Shown: positions 34,755-43,066 of the stretch, one piece after another
Position numbering within the stretch: position 1 is the stretch's first letter
Layout: each line of letters opens with the position of its first letter
NCBI GenBank assembly: GCA_022487185.1
Contig: JAKVJE010000004.1
Coordinates: 1 to 45,514, forward strand
From: Microbacteriaceae bacterium
Lineage (GTDB): Bacteria > Actinomycetota > Actinomycetes > Actinomycetales > Microbacteriaceae
Reading direction: 5' to 3'
Length of the DNA stretch: 45,514 bases
The notes under the pieces: generated by a model
What the model was told of the DNA's origin: nothing
The model's input: the letters and a program-made list of their open reading frames with translations, nothing else
Databases searched by the model: none
Position numbers and translations under genes: made by a program

Positions 34755-35983
34755 GCAGTCGGGCCGATGGGGCCGTCCGCAGGCCGCATCCGGCTCCGGA
34801 GACGGGGAAGGAGCCGTCCGCAGACCGCAGCTGCGAGTCCTGAGCCGACTGTCCCGAGGAGAATGCCGAGTTTGGCGGCATGAATCTGTCCGGGGTCGGT
34901 GAACGCGAGCCCCGCGAACAGCAGCGAGATCGTGAAGCCGATCCCGGTGAGGAGTCCGACTGGAACGAGTTCGTGCACAGTCTTGACCCCCGCGGGCAGT
35001 CGGAGCGGGGTGAACCTGATCGCAATCCAGGTGGCGGCGAGGACACCGATCGGTTTGCCGAGGAGCAGCGCGAGGCCTGCGGCGGCGAGCAGAGGCAGCC
35101 GGCTCGGGGTGAGGGCAGCCCCGCCGAGCGGTACCGCGGCCGCGGTGATCGCGAAGAGCGGGAGGACGAGGAACTCGGACAGCGGGCGGACGTGGCGGCT
35201 GGCGGTCTCTGCCTCAAGACGCCCCGGAGTGGTCCGCGCCGGTGTCCCCAGGCCGATGAGTACCCCGGCGAGAGTTGGATGTACTCCGGCGAGGTGAAGC
35301 GCACCCCAGCAGACGATCACACCGAGAATGAGCAGCCCCCACCCGAGGGGGCGGGGCGTGCGCCGTATAGCCCAGGCGTAGAGCAGCGCAACCAGTATCG
35401 CCGCGATGATCGGGAGAAGCTGCACAGAGATGCTGTAGAAGACGGCGATGATCAGAATGCCCAGGAGATCGTCAACGGTGGCCAGGGTGAGCAGAAAGAT
35501 TCGGGCGCCGCGCGTCATCCCTGGGACGAGGACCGCAGCCGCCCCGAGTGCAAATGCGATGTCCGTGGCAGTCGGGATGGCCCATCCATGCGCATCGACT
35601 GGGAGGGTACCGGTGAGGGCCAATACCCCGAGAAAGACGCCGGCCGGGAGGGCCATCCCCCCGATCGCCGCAATGACGGGGAGGAGAGCCTGCCGGGGGT
35701 GCCGAAGGGAGCCCGTGGTGAGTTCGGTGGCGAGATCGAGTCCGACGGTCAGGAAGAAAACGGTGAGGAGCCCGGAGGAGGCCCATTCGGCGAGGGTGAG
35801 ATGAAGCCCAAGGGCCGACGGCCCGATTCCGGTCGTGAGGATGGAGAGGAACCCGCGAGAGCTGGGGAGGTTTGACAGGAGGAGGCCGCAGGCAGCCGAA
35901 ATCAGCATGAGGAGGCCCACAGTTGATTCTCTGCGGCGTGCGGTCTGTCCCGGGGACGGAAGTCGTGGAGTGGACGTGGACAT
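34751..35983 (-). CDS. nhaA: Na+/H+ antiporter NhaA
   Basis: The protein has 410 residues with about 11-12 membrane segments and exchanges Na+ for H+ across the membrane for pH and salt balance. The family motifs are intact: AIPTATDIAFALGAAAVL near residue 132 and LATVDDLLGILIIAVFYS near residue 163, which carry the paired aspartates (VDD) of the ion site. ATG 35983 (MSTSTPRL) is chosen by the usual family N-terminus; the GTG at 36034 adds 17 residues. There is no strong ribosome-binding site. It ends 4 bases inside pdtaS from the opposite strand. The gene starts an accessory-like stretch right of the conserved core. Confidence 0.92.
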   Translation of the reverse strand: MSTSTPRLPSPGQTARRRESTVGLLMLISAACGLLLSNLPSSRGFLSILTTGIGPSALGLHLTLAEWASSGLLTVFFLTVGLDLATELTTGSLRHPRQALLPVIAAIGGMALPAGVFLGVLALTGTLPVDAHGWAIPTATDIAFALGAAAVLVPGMTRGARIFLLTLATVDDLLGILIIAVFYSISVQLLPIIAAILVALLYAWAIRRTPRPLGWGLLILGVIVCWGALHLAGVHPTLAGVLIGLGTPARTTPGRLEAETASRHVRPLSEFLVLPLFAITAAAVPLGGAALTPSRLPLLAAAGLALLLGKPIGVLAATWIAIRFTPLRLPAGVKTVHELVPVGLLTGIGFTISLLFAGLAFTDPGQIHAAKLGILLGTVGSGLAAAVCGRLLPRLRSRMRPADGPIGPTA

Positions 35984-36170
35984 CGGGGATCCGTTCTCTC
36001 GTCGAGTATTCTCGCCGACCAGGCTTCCCGGCACACCAGAGCCGTAATGGGCTCACTCTGCCCTATTTTAGCGGTTCATCTGCCCGTTCGGGAGTTTGAT
36101 GAGACTCAGGGGGAATACAGCGGATCCGCGTAAGGTCACTCACAAAACTGTTTTCTCGATTAGGAGTCCT

Positions 36171-36698
36171 ATGTCCACGCCTCGGCGCCCCCATTCTTCA
36201 TCTCTGTTCGTAACTTGGGGGGTGTGGGTCGCATTGCTGGTCACCGTGATTGGTGCCGTGGGCTCGCTCTCTGCATACCTGGCAATCTCGAGTGGTATTA
36301 GCCAGAATTCGGCCGTCATCGTGTACCTGTCTCAGGCACTGCTGCAGATTTCGGTGGGTGTTCTGGTCGTCGGTGGCATTGGCTTGTTCGCTTCGTTGTC
36401 GGCACGCGCACTGGTGAAGACGGCACAGTCCTCGGCTCGTCCTGAGTCGCTTCCGATCGCGGCCGTCGAGGGCGACGATGAGAAGTCCTGCGCATGCGGG
36501 CATGAGCACCATGACGGTGACGAAGCACACGCGTGCCACCACGAGCACCACGAGGGCCAGGAGCAGGCGTGCCACCATGAGGGGCATGCCACCCCTGCGG
36601 CGCAGGCGGCCCCGGAGACGCCCCAGGCTGCCACGGCTCAGGAACCAGCTGCTGAGGGTGCCGAGGCTCCTCAGGAACAGGTCTCACCGAAGGCTTGA
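36171..36698 (+). CDS. membrane protein with His/Cys-rich cytoplasmic tail
   Basis: The protein has 175 residues. Two hydrophobic segments (about 15-38 and 48-72) are joined by a short loop. From about residue 103 there is a dense His/Cys/Asp/Glu region: CACGHEHHDGDE, ACHHEHHEGQ and ACHHEGH, followed by an Ala/Pro/Glu/Gln-rich end. Such clusters bind Zn, Ni or Cu. AGGAG lies 5 nt before ATG 36171, which sets the start over the upstream ATG at 36096. No family was recognised. It could store or deliver metal at the membrane; this is inference from composition only. The coding frame is continuous and well supported by the ribosome-binding site. Confidence 0.75.
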   Translation: MSTPRRPHSSSLFVTWGVWVALLVTVIGAVGSLSAYLAISSGISQNSAVIVYLSQALLQISVGVLVVGGIGLFASLSARALVKTAQSSARPESLPIAAVEGDDEKSCACGHEHHDGDEAHACHHEHHEGQEQACHHEGHATPAAQAAPETPQAATAQEPAAEGAEAPQEQVSPKA

Positions 36699-36775
36699 GC
36701 ACGGGTGTCCGTGTAGCCTGAGCATGTCGTCATGTATTCATGGGCGGCGTGCACCGGAATTTCGCAGGAGGATCT

Positions 36776-37063
36776 ATGAAGATCATCAATGTGGCACTGA
36801 CCATAGACACCGCTCAGCGGGAGGCCTACGAGACGTTCATCGACGCACTTGTGCAGGGGTCGCGTGGAGAGGCGGGCAATCTGGACTATGCCCACTACCG
36901 CAGGCTGGGTACCGAGGATCAGTACGAGATTATTGAGCATTGGAAAGACGCCGATGCGGTTGAATTCCATAATCAGACCCCGCACTTCCAGGAGTTCTTG
37001 GCACATGTGGGCGACTATTTGACGAAGGATCCCGAGATCATCCGGATGGACTACGCCGACTAG
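36776..37063 (+). CDS. antibiotic biosynthesis monooxygenase (ABM) domain protein
   Basis: The protein has 95 residues, a single ABM domain: IINVALTIDTAQREAYETFIDALVQGSRGEAGNLDYAHYRR, then EIIEHWKDADAVEFHNQTPHFQEFLAHVGDYL. These ferredoxin-fold proteins act as cofactor-free quinol monooxygenases (YgiN-like) or heme-degrading enzymes; the HxT-type FHNQTPHF region is kept. AGGAGG 4 nt before ATG 36776 sets the start. A strong terminator closes it at 37077. It forms its own unit with its neighbours on either side in different transcripts; the partner quinone and role cannot be told. Confidence 0.88.
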   Translation: MKIINVALTIDTAQREAYETFIDALVQGSRGEAGNLDYAHYRRLGTEDQYEIIEHWKDADAVEFHNQTPHFQEFLAHVGDYLTKDPEIIRMDYAD

Positions 37064-37076
37064 ACGTCCCAACAGG

Positions 37077-37118
37077 GTGTGGCTGCGGCTCGACAACGAG
37101 CCGCGGCCACACGTGTTT
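37077..37118 (+). terminator. intrinsic terminator after the ABM gene
   Basis: A 16-bp stem runs from GTGTGGCTGCGGCTCG (37077-37092) to CGAGCCGCGGCCACAC (37097-37112) with a single T-G wobble and an ACAA loop, followed by GTGTTTT. It is one of the strongest in the window and also lies between convergent genes. Confidence 0.92.
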
Positions 37119-37129
37119 TGAGACGAAAA

Positions 37130-37825
37130 TCAGTACATCGAGACGTTTACGATCTTGAACGTTCCGGTTTTGACCTGATTCGCCTGGTTAACTTCGGTGA
37201 CACCCTCGAAGGCATTCTCTGCGGTTGACTGACCCGCTCCCAAGGAATTCACATAGACCGTGTCATCGGTAATGCGGTTCCCGCTTGCATCGATACTCTC
37301 GATCTGGACGGAGAAGGAGTGCGACTTCGAAGAGATGTTCGTGATCTGAACAGGCAAGACGCTATCGGTCGCCATCCCGTATTCTTCGCTGAATGAGTAC
37401 GTCCCCAGATCGACCTTGACCTGTTTCCCCAGGATGTCCTGGGTATGGTCGCCGTTCGCATCCGCCGCGTCTTTGCTCGCGCTGGCCTCAACGCTTGACA
37501 GTGCCTTCGAAACTGATTTTCCCGCGTTGTCCAAGGCAGCACTATACAGAGCCTGGGTTACCAGAACTCCGACGATGGCAAGAATAGATAAGACGAGCCC
37601 GGCCACTGCGAGCCCTCGGCCCCTGCGATGGCGTTTGGCGGCTGTGAACACCAGGGCCAAAATACTCAGGATGACCCCGACGATGGCGAGAACCAGAGCA
37701 AAATTATTGATGATCGGGATTGCGCACAGCACGACCGAAATGGCACCCACGACGAGTGCGGTGACGGCGGTGCCGGACAGGGAGCGGGTGCTTCGATGCG
37801 GAGTTGGCGCAGCTGAATCTGACAT
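37130..37825 (-). CDS. DUF4190/DUF4352-type membrane-anchored protein
   Basis: The protein has 231 residues. Three hydrophobic segments at about 20-40, 43-62 and 72-92, with GAISVVLCAIPIINNFALVLAIVGVILSILALVF, match a DUF4190-like N-terminus. The extracytoplasmic remainder has a beta-rich sequence with GKQVKVDLGTYSFSEEYGMATDSVLPVQITNISSKSHSFSVQIES, like the DUF4352 immunoprotective-type fold. The role is not known; such proteins are common Gram-positive surface proteins. AAAGGG lies a few nt before the ATG at 37825. It converges with the ABM gene through the shared terminator. Confidence 0.75.
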   Translation of the reverse strand: MSDSAAPTPHRSTRSLSGTAVTALVVGAISVVLCAIPIINNFALVLAIVGVILSILALVFTAAKRHRRGRGLAVAGLVLSILAIVGVLVTQALYSAALDNAGKSVSKALSSVEASASKDAADANGDHTQDILGKQVKVDLGTYSFSEEYGMATDSVLPVQITNISSKSHSFSVQIESIDASGNRITDDTVYVNSLGAGQSTAENAFEGVTEVNQANQVKTGTFKIVNVSMY

Positions 37826-37929
37826 ATGAAAACCCTTTCAGAGGCCCGTCAGGATGACGGAGGCGATGTCCACAGCGTATGAAGAGGGTCTGACATTCAG
37901 GGATCGCGGCACCCCTGGGCTTGTGCCAA

Positions 37930-38373
37930 TCAGTTCGACGGCGTGCCCTGCCCTTTCTCCCAGTGCTCCACCGGGCCCGGAATGACACGGAAGAGAGGAT
38001 GAGGTTCTGGCACAGAGTGGTTCCATTCGGCCCAACGATCGGGGCTCCGCGTCTCCATCTTGGCGAGCAGGTGGCGCCATTCGTAGGAGAGCTGTCCACT
38101 CGTCACCGTGAGCAGTCGCGGGGATACTCCCGGGTGAAGAATCCGGGTGCGGTCGAAGCGATAGCCACGATGGTCCGCCTCGAGAGCCAGTTCAGAGAGG
38201 TATGCGCCGATGAGCGCCAGGCCATCATCTCCCCTGAACCGGTCGAGTTGCGGGTGATGTGTGTAGCCCCGTGTGCGCCCGGCGAGGACTGCCTGTGCGA
38301 GGAGGCTTTCGCGCCAGCAGGCGACGAGGGCCTGTCGGTCCAAGTGCCGCGGATGAAGAGACCAGATCCTCAT
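37930..38373 (-). CDS. Pyr_excise-type protein (pyrimidine dimer DNA glycosylase-like)
   Basis: The protein has 147 residues. MRIWSLHPRHLDRQALVACWRESLLAQAVLAGRTRGYTHHPQLDRF and then ALIGAYLSELALEADHRGYRFDRT fit the family that is annotated as pyrimidine dimer DNA glycosylase/endonuclease V-like. The acidic residue and basic cluster of T4 endonuclease V cannot be judged by eye. A DNA-repair role is the family's label, not shown here. ATG 38373 is chosen since the family start MRIWSLHP follows and ATGA overlaps the stop of the MMPL gene (38370-38373), coupling translation. It is the second gene of an unusual pair with a membrane transporter. Confidence 0.8.
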   Translation of the reverse strand: MRIWSLHPRHLDRQALVACWRESLLAQAVLAGRTRGYTHHPQLDRFRGDDGLALIGAYLSELALEADHRGYRFDRTRILHPGVSPRLLTVTSGQLSYEWRHLLAKMETRSPDRWAEWNHSVPEPHPLFRVIPGPVEHWEKGQGTPSN

Positions 38374-40532
38374 GCGCGGATCTTCCGGGAGGGCCACCAG
38401 AGCGAACGGCCAAGCTCGAAGCCGAGAGCGGGGACGAGGAGCGTCCGCACGATCACGGTGTCCAGTAGCACGCCGAAGGCGACGATGAAGGCGAGCTGGA
38501 GGAGGAAGAGCACGGGGATAACGGCTAATGCTGCGAAGGTGGAGGCAAGTACGATGCCCGCTGAGGTGATGACGCCGCCGGTGATGCTCAGACCGCGCGA
38601 CATCCCGGCGCGGGCACCGACGACGAGGGCCTCTTCGCGAACCCGTGTCATCAGGAAGATGTTGTAATCAACCCCGAGCGCGACCAGAAAGACGAATCCG
38701 AAGAGCGGCACGGAGGGGTCAGCGCCGGGAAGTCCCATCACGTCATTGAACACGAAGGCGGACACGCCCATGGTGGCGGCGAAGGAGAGCACGACGGTGG
38801 AAATAAGCAGCAGCGGCGCGAGTATCGCACGCAGGAGCAGCACCAAGATGAGGAAGACGACGAGGAGGATCAGGGGGATGATGAGGTTCCTGTCACGGAT
38901 GGACGCGTCGTTCGTATCGACGTCTGTCGCCGAGACCCCGCCGACGAGCGCATCACTGCTGATCGATGTGCGGAGGGTGTGAAGAGTGTCTGCGGCGGCC
39001 TGGGAGTCGGCCGCGTGCGTCAGCGTTGCCTCAAGCAGGACGTTGCCGTCGACGGTCGTCGGCGTTGGGGAGGCCCTCCCAGGGATGAGGGACTTCACCC
39101 CAGCAGAGGTCACCTGCGCCGTACCGCTGGGGGACTCCTTGGATGCAACAGAGACTGCCTGTACACCGTCAATGCCGAGCATCGTGTTCGCCGTCGAGAC
39201 AAGTTTCTCCGCAGGGATGATGACATACACGGGAGATCCAGATCCACCTGGGAAATGCGTCCCGAGTAATTTCTGCCCGGTGCGAGCCTCGGAGCTCCCG
39301 AGGACGAGGTCGCTCGAGGGCACGCCGTCGGCTTTCAGCTGAGAGATGCCAGCGGCTGCCGTGAGGAGCAGGATGACCGAGATGATCCAGATCGGGCGGG
39401 CGTGCGTGCGGATGAAGCGTGGGATTCTCGCCCACAGGCCGGTGGATGAGGCGTGCACCCGCCCAGAAGCGTCAGGGGAGGGGCCGAATCGTGGGGCCCT
39501 GGGCCAGAACGCTGCACGGCCGGCGAAGAACAGGAGAGAGGGCAGCAGCGTGAATGCGGACAGTGCCGCGAAGACAATGCCGATCGCAGCGATGGGGCCG
39601 AGCGCACGATTCGAGCCGAGCTCGCTGAAGAGGAGCATCAACAGGCCGGCGATGACGGTCCCCGCCGAGGCGAGGATGGGCTCGACCGATCCTTTCAGCG
39701 CTGCCTTCGTGGCATCCCCCCTCTTTGCAGAGTGGAGCAGCGCCTCTCGATATCGCGATACATACAGCAGCGAGTAATCGGTGGCTGCACCGATGACGAG
39801 GATGAACAGGATTCCCTGCGTTTGACCACTCAGTGGGAATATCCCGGCCTTCGCGAGCCACCAGACGGTGAGGAGTGCCGCACACAAGGCGAACATGCTT
39901 GAGGCGAGAACGAGGAGCGGCAACAGGGGCGAGCGGTAGACGAGCACGAGGATGACAAACACTGCGAGGACCGCGACGAGGAGGAGCAGGCCGTCGATTC
40001 CTGCGAAGGCATTGACGAGGTCACTGGTGAACCCGGCGGGGCCCGTCACATACGCTGCGGTTCCTGAGGGGAGGAGGCCATCGACATGGGTGCGAAGCGC
40101 ATCCACGGTTGAAGCGACGTCGGCGTTCGAATTGAGCGGCACGGCGATCTCCACCGCTTTTCCATCCTCGGAGGGGATCGCCGGGCTCGTTGACTTGAGC
40201 ACCCCGTCTATGCCCGGAAGCGTGCTGGGGATGTGGTTGATCGCGTTCAGCTGATTGGTGCTGAGCTTGGTGTCGGCGGTGATGAGGATAATGGCGGGGA
40301 TCGCGTCTTCTCCAAGGAAATCCGCTAAACGATGCTGCACCTGGGTCGACTCTGCACTGGTGGGCAGGTAGGCCGTCGGATCGTTGGAGGAGACCTCGTC
40401 AATGCGACCGAAGTAGGGCCCGCCGATAGCCCCGGCGGTAATCCAGAGCAGGATAAGGATCGCAGGAAGGAGGATGCGCAGCGGCCGCTTCTGATGGAAG
40501 CCTCTCGGGGGGAACGACTGCGACGCTGTCAT
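38370..40532 (-). CDS. MMPL family transporter
   Basis: The protein has 720 residues. Twelve membrane segments are arranged as one N-terminal span, a large extracytoplasmic loop, five spans, then the same again: the RND/MMPL layout. The second span block shows GQTQGILFILVIGAATDYSLLYVSRYRE and the other half GFVFLVALGVDYNIFLMTRVREE, the two GxxxDY proton-relay signatures. It probably exports lipids or drugs across the membrane. ATG 40532 (MTASQSF) has GGAG 7 nt upstream; the ATG at 40595 adds 21 residues of low quality. Its stop overlaps the start of the repair-like gene. Substrate is not known. Confidence 0.93.
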   Translation of the reverse strand: MTASQSFPPRGFHQKRPLRILLPAILILLWITAGAIGGPYFGRIDEVSSNDPTAYLPTSAESTQVQHRLADFLGEDAIPAIILITADTKLSTNQLNAINHIPSTLPGIDGVLKSTSPAIPSEDGKAVEIAVPLNSNADVASTVDALRTHVDGLLPSGTAAYVTGPAGFTSDLVNAFAGIDGLLLLVAVLAVFVILVLVYRSPLLPLLVLASSMFALCAALLTVWWLAKAGIFPLSGQTQGILFILVIGAATDYSLLYVSRYREALLHSAKRGDATKAALKGSVEPILASAGTVIAGLLMLLFSELGSNRALGPIAAIGIVFAALSAFTLLPSLLFFAGRAAFWPRAPRFGPSPDASGRVHASSTGLWARIPRFIRTHARPIWIISVILLLTAAAGISQLKADGVPSSDLVLGSSEARTGQKLLGTHFPGGSGSPVYVIIPAEKLVSTANTMLGIDGVQAVSVASKESPSGTAQVTSAGVKSLIPGRASPTPTTVDGNVLLEATLTHAADSQAAADTLHTLRTSISSDALVGGVSATDVDTNDASIRDRNLIIPLILLVVFLILVLLLRAILAPLLLISTVVLSFAATMGVSAFVFNDVMGLPGADPSVPLFGFVFLVALGVDYNIFLMTRVREEALVVGARAGMSRGLSITGGVITSAGIVLASTFAALAVIPVLFLLQLAFIVAFGVLLDTVIVRTLLVPALGFELGRSLWWPSRKIRA

Positions 40533-40715
40533 GTGCGGCTCCATTCTGGATGGGAGGCACGGACGACGCCACTGCGATGGTGAGACGTGCCTCAAGCCTC
40601 GTCCTTAATCGGAGCGCCCTCAGCCTATCTCCCGGATGCCGCTGCGGGAAGAGAGTGCCGCGATCCGGAGGAATGAGGGAGAGTGCGATCCTGAGAGGAA
40701 TGGAGGACGCGTCTC

Positions 40716-41040
40716 TTACTGTTCCCCGCGCTGTCCCCGCGCAGGATTCGGTGGGCTGTCCCCGTTGATGCCTCCGTGGAGCGTGATGGTGTACCCATCA
40801 GGGTCACGGAACGAGAACTGGAGGCCGAACGGACCCGTGAACGGTTCCTGGGTGATCGGCGTGCCGGCCTGCACGAGCCGGTGATATATGGCGGATGGAC
40901 CAGATGAATGAAACCAGACGCCAACGCCAACACCGAGGCCCGCGGCTGCGTCGAGGTCTGTTCCGGGGAATGGGTCACGGACAGCGAAGGCGACTCCATC
41001 TCCGGTGGTAAACACAACCACTGCGGGATTGCTGGGCGGG
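40716..41040 (-). pseudogene. VOC/glyoxalase domain remnant, N-terminus missing
   Basis: The frame from about 41039 down to TAA 40716 encodes NPAVVVFTTGDGVAFAVRDPF, GVGVWFHSSGPSAIYHRLV and GPFGLQFSFRDPDGYTITLH, which is the second part of a vicinal-oxygen-chelate (glyoxalase/bleomycin-resistance-like) domain, with the metal Glu position at the end altered or outside. The first 40 or so family residues are absent; what precedes in this frame is unrelated low-quality sequence. Upstream, another reading frame encodes a methyltransferase fragment. The family's first half is therefore replaced, so I call it a remnant joined to another gene's head. If translated from the GTG at 41165 a 149-residue protein would result, but there is no ribosome-binding site. 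Confidence 0.65.
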
Positions 41041-41310
41041 ATCTCGCTCGATCCCGATGTACGAGGAGGGGTACCGGGAGAGGATTTCGCTGGCGGTGCG
41101 CCCGAGCCTGGGGGGCGAACTCTGCGACTCTGGCGCCCGTGATCCGTGCGGAGTCGAGCATCCACCTGGTGAGTTCCGTCCCTCCGGGGCGGAGAACGCG
41201 CCTACCCAGCCGTGCGAGGAGCCAGTGCCCGGAATCTGCCCAGCATCTCGCTCCCCCTGAGGGAGTGGGGGGCGTTCGGAGGCATGTGCGTCGTGTCCGG
41301 TGTTCGTCAT
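41039..41310 (-). pseudogene. class I SAM methyltransferase N-terminal remnant with frameshifts
   Basis: A good start survives: AGGAGG followed by ATG 41310 giving MTNTGHDAH. The family sequence then appears in shifting frames. One frame reads WADSGHWLLARLGRRVLRPG followed by GTELTRWML and ARITGARVAEFA (down to about 41115). After a C6 run (41111-41116) the family continues in the next frame as LGRTASEILSRYPSSYIGIERDP (to about 41034). This is the start of a SAM-binding methyltransferase (VVE-APG-G-TA then Y-GIERDP). At least two frameshifts separate it, and the rest of the domain is missing; it joins a VOC remnant instead. I infer decay after a deletion fused two genes. Confidence 0.6.
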
Positions 41311-41372
41311 TCTGCCTCCTGCCGGTGTTCCTGCTGAAAGTCTGGTCGTGTGGGCTTTCGCGAGCTCACGAT

Positions 41373-42986
41373 TCAATAGGCCTCTTCCCGGTAGCGTCGA
41401 TCGGCTCGGAGCTCCACGAGACGTCGGTCCGCAGCCGCAAAGCCACCGAGACGTTCGGCGAGAATTCCGCGGATCGTGAGCCGGACCGCTGGGACCATCC
41501 CGTTGGCTCCGCCGCAGACGTAGATGATCGCTCCCTTGTGCAGCCAGGCGAAGATCTCGTCGCCGTTGTCCCTGAGAAGGTGCTGCACGTAGCGGCCTGG
41601 CTGCTCTCTCGAACAGGCGAGGTCAAGCCGGGACAGTGCCCCGGAGCGCTGCCACGCCTCGAACTGGTCACCGTAGAGAAGGTCTTCGGTGTGAGATCGG
41701 ATTCCGAGGCAGAGCCAAGCTGGTCCGTGGTTCCCACTGAGTTCCCGATGGTCTATGAAGGACCGGAACGGAGCAACTCCCGCACCTGTTGCGACCATGA
41801 GTATTGGGGTCGAGGGATCGTCCGGAAGCCGGAAGGCCAGTTCGGGGCGGATCTTCACGGGGATGCGATCTCCGGGCCGTACGGCTCGGGAGAGAGTGCC
41901 GGTTGCAGTCCCAAGATGATGACGACCATTCAGTGAATACTCAACGGTACGGACGGTGAGGGAGATCCGGGACGGCGTCTCGAACGGGCTTGAAGAAATC
42001 GAATAACGGCGTGGCCGGACTGTCTGGAGGAGGTCCAGGAGCTCGGAGGCAGTGATTCCGGCGTCAGGATGATCCAGGAGCAGCTGGGCCACATCCATTC
42101 CGCGAAGATGCTGTTCCAGGAGCTCCGGGGCCGGGCTTGTCAGGAGCATCCTGAGCTGTGCGTCTTCGGCTGCAAGCCGCTCGAGGAGGGGGCGGGAGAT
42201 CTGGCGCAGCTCACGTTGTGTGAGTGCGTTCAGAAATGCGGGATCAATACCCTCCGGGGGGCCTCCCGGTACATCGTGTACAAGACCCGCGACGAGTTCC
42301 GCGAGCTCTGGGGTACTGGGAATATCGAGATCGATTGAGTCGCCAGGTTCCCAGGCAGGCCGTGCACCGGTCACTTCGAGCTCAAGGTGACGTACCTCTC
42401 GATCTGAGGCAGGGGCGGTGATCCGGACATTCTTCCGGACCACGGCCTCCTTCCACGGGGATGGAGCCTGATTCTTCGAGGGCGACTCAACGTCAGGGGG
42501 TGCACCGAGACAATGTAGTGCGCGGGAGATCCATGCCAGAACGCGATGATCCTCATCGATATCGCTGTCACAGCGGTCAAGGACGCTCCGAGCACCCAAG
42601 TGCAGAAGACGTGTATCGAGTTCCCGAGCCGCCTGACAAAAGTGTCCGTAGGCTCGATCGCCGAAACCGAGCATTCCATACGCGAGACCTTCGAGGCGCG
42701 GTGCATCGGGGGAGCAGAGCGCATTCCAGAAGCTCAGTGCTGTATACGGCATCTCGCCAATGCCTGTCGTTGAGACAAAGAACAACGCGCACTGCTGTTC
42801 CGCCAGTTGTTCGGGGCGAATCCGGTCGAGCTCAAGTACCCGAGCCGTTCTCCCGATCTCCTCGGCGCTCTGTGCTGCCCGCTGCGCGAACCACTCAGCG
42901 GTGCCACTCTCTGTTCCGTAGAGCAGGAGAAGTGGCGAGGAGTCTTCAGCAACAGCCTGGTGCCTCAGGGGTGTCCTGCCGTCCAT
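41373..42986 (-). CDS. diflavin reductase (sulfite reductase flavoprotein CysJ-like)
   Basis: The protein has 537 residues. The N-terminal flavodoxin domain (LLLYGTESGTAEWFAQRAAQSA at 20-41, FFVSTTGIGEMP, FGDRAYGHFCQAARELD) binds FMN. The FAD domain follows (RRYSISSSPFETPSRISLTVRTVEY) and the NADPH domain has MVATGAGVAPFRSFI, ICGGANGM-like VCGGANGMVPAV and the Tyr at the C-terminal end. It passes electrons from NADPH through FAD and FMN to a partner protein. The heme partner (as CysI) is not in the window. AGGAG 5 nt before ATG 42986 sets the start. It is divergent from a Cys-rich HTH regulator, 78 nt away, which may control it. Confidence 0.88.
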   Translation of the reverse strand: MDGRTPLRHQAVAEDSSPLLLLYGTESGTAEWFAQRAAQSAEEIGRTARVLELDRIRPEQLAEQQCALFFVSTTGIGEMPYTALSFWNALCSPDAPRLEGLAYGMLGFGDRAYGHFCQAARELDTRLLHLGARSVLDRCDSDIDEDHRVLAWISRALHCLGAPPDVESPSKNQAPSPWKEAVVRKNVRITAPASDREVRHLELEVTGARPAWEPGDSIDLDIPSTPELAELVAGLVHDVPGGPPEGIDPAFLNALTQRELRQISRPLLERLAAEDAQLRMLLTSPAPELLEQHLRGMDVAQLLLDHPDAGITASELLDLLQTVRPRRYSISSSPFETPSRISLTVRTVEYSLNGRHHLGTATGTLSRAVRPGDRIPVKIRPELAFRLPDDPSTPILMVATGAGVAPFRSFIDHRELSGNHGPAWLCLGIRSHTEDLLYGDQFEAWQRSGALSRLDLACSREQPGRYVQHLLRDNGDEIFAWLHKGAIIYVCGGANGMVPAVRLTIRGILAERLGGFAAADRRLVELRADRRYREEAY

Positions 42987-43052
42987 GTACTCCTACTCCC
43001 TGGCAGGATGCACTGCTGCGACGTGCCATCCAACCATTTATGAGGATGATGA

Positions 43053-43066
43053 TACGATAAAATCGT
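43053..43066 (+). promoter_or_regulatory. palindrome over the -10 and start codon of the HTH regulator
   Basis: TACGAT (43053-43058) is followed by 6 nt and GTG 43065, a leaderless-type promoter. The perfect inverted repeat ACGAT-AAA-ATCGT (43054-43066) overlaps both the -10 box and the start codon and could be an operator for autoregulation. Confidence 0.5.

Noticed and set aside
41163-41165. GTG start at 41165 for an intact 149-residue VOC protein
   Set aside because: No ribosome-binding site, and the first 40 residues do not resemble the family; the methyltransferase frames fit better upstream.
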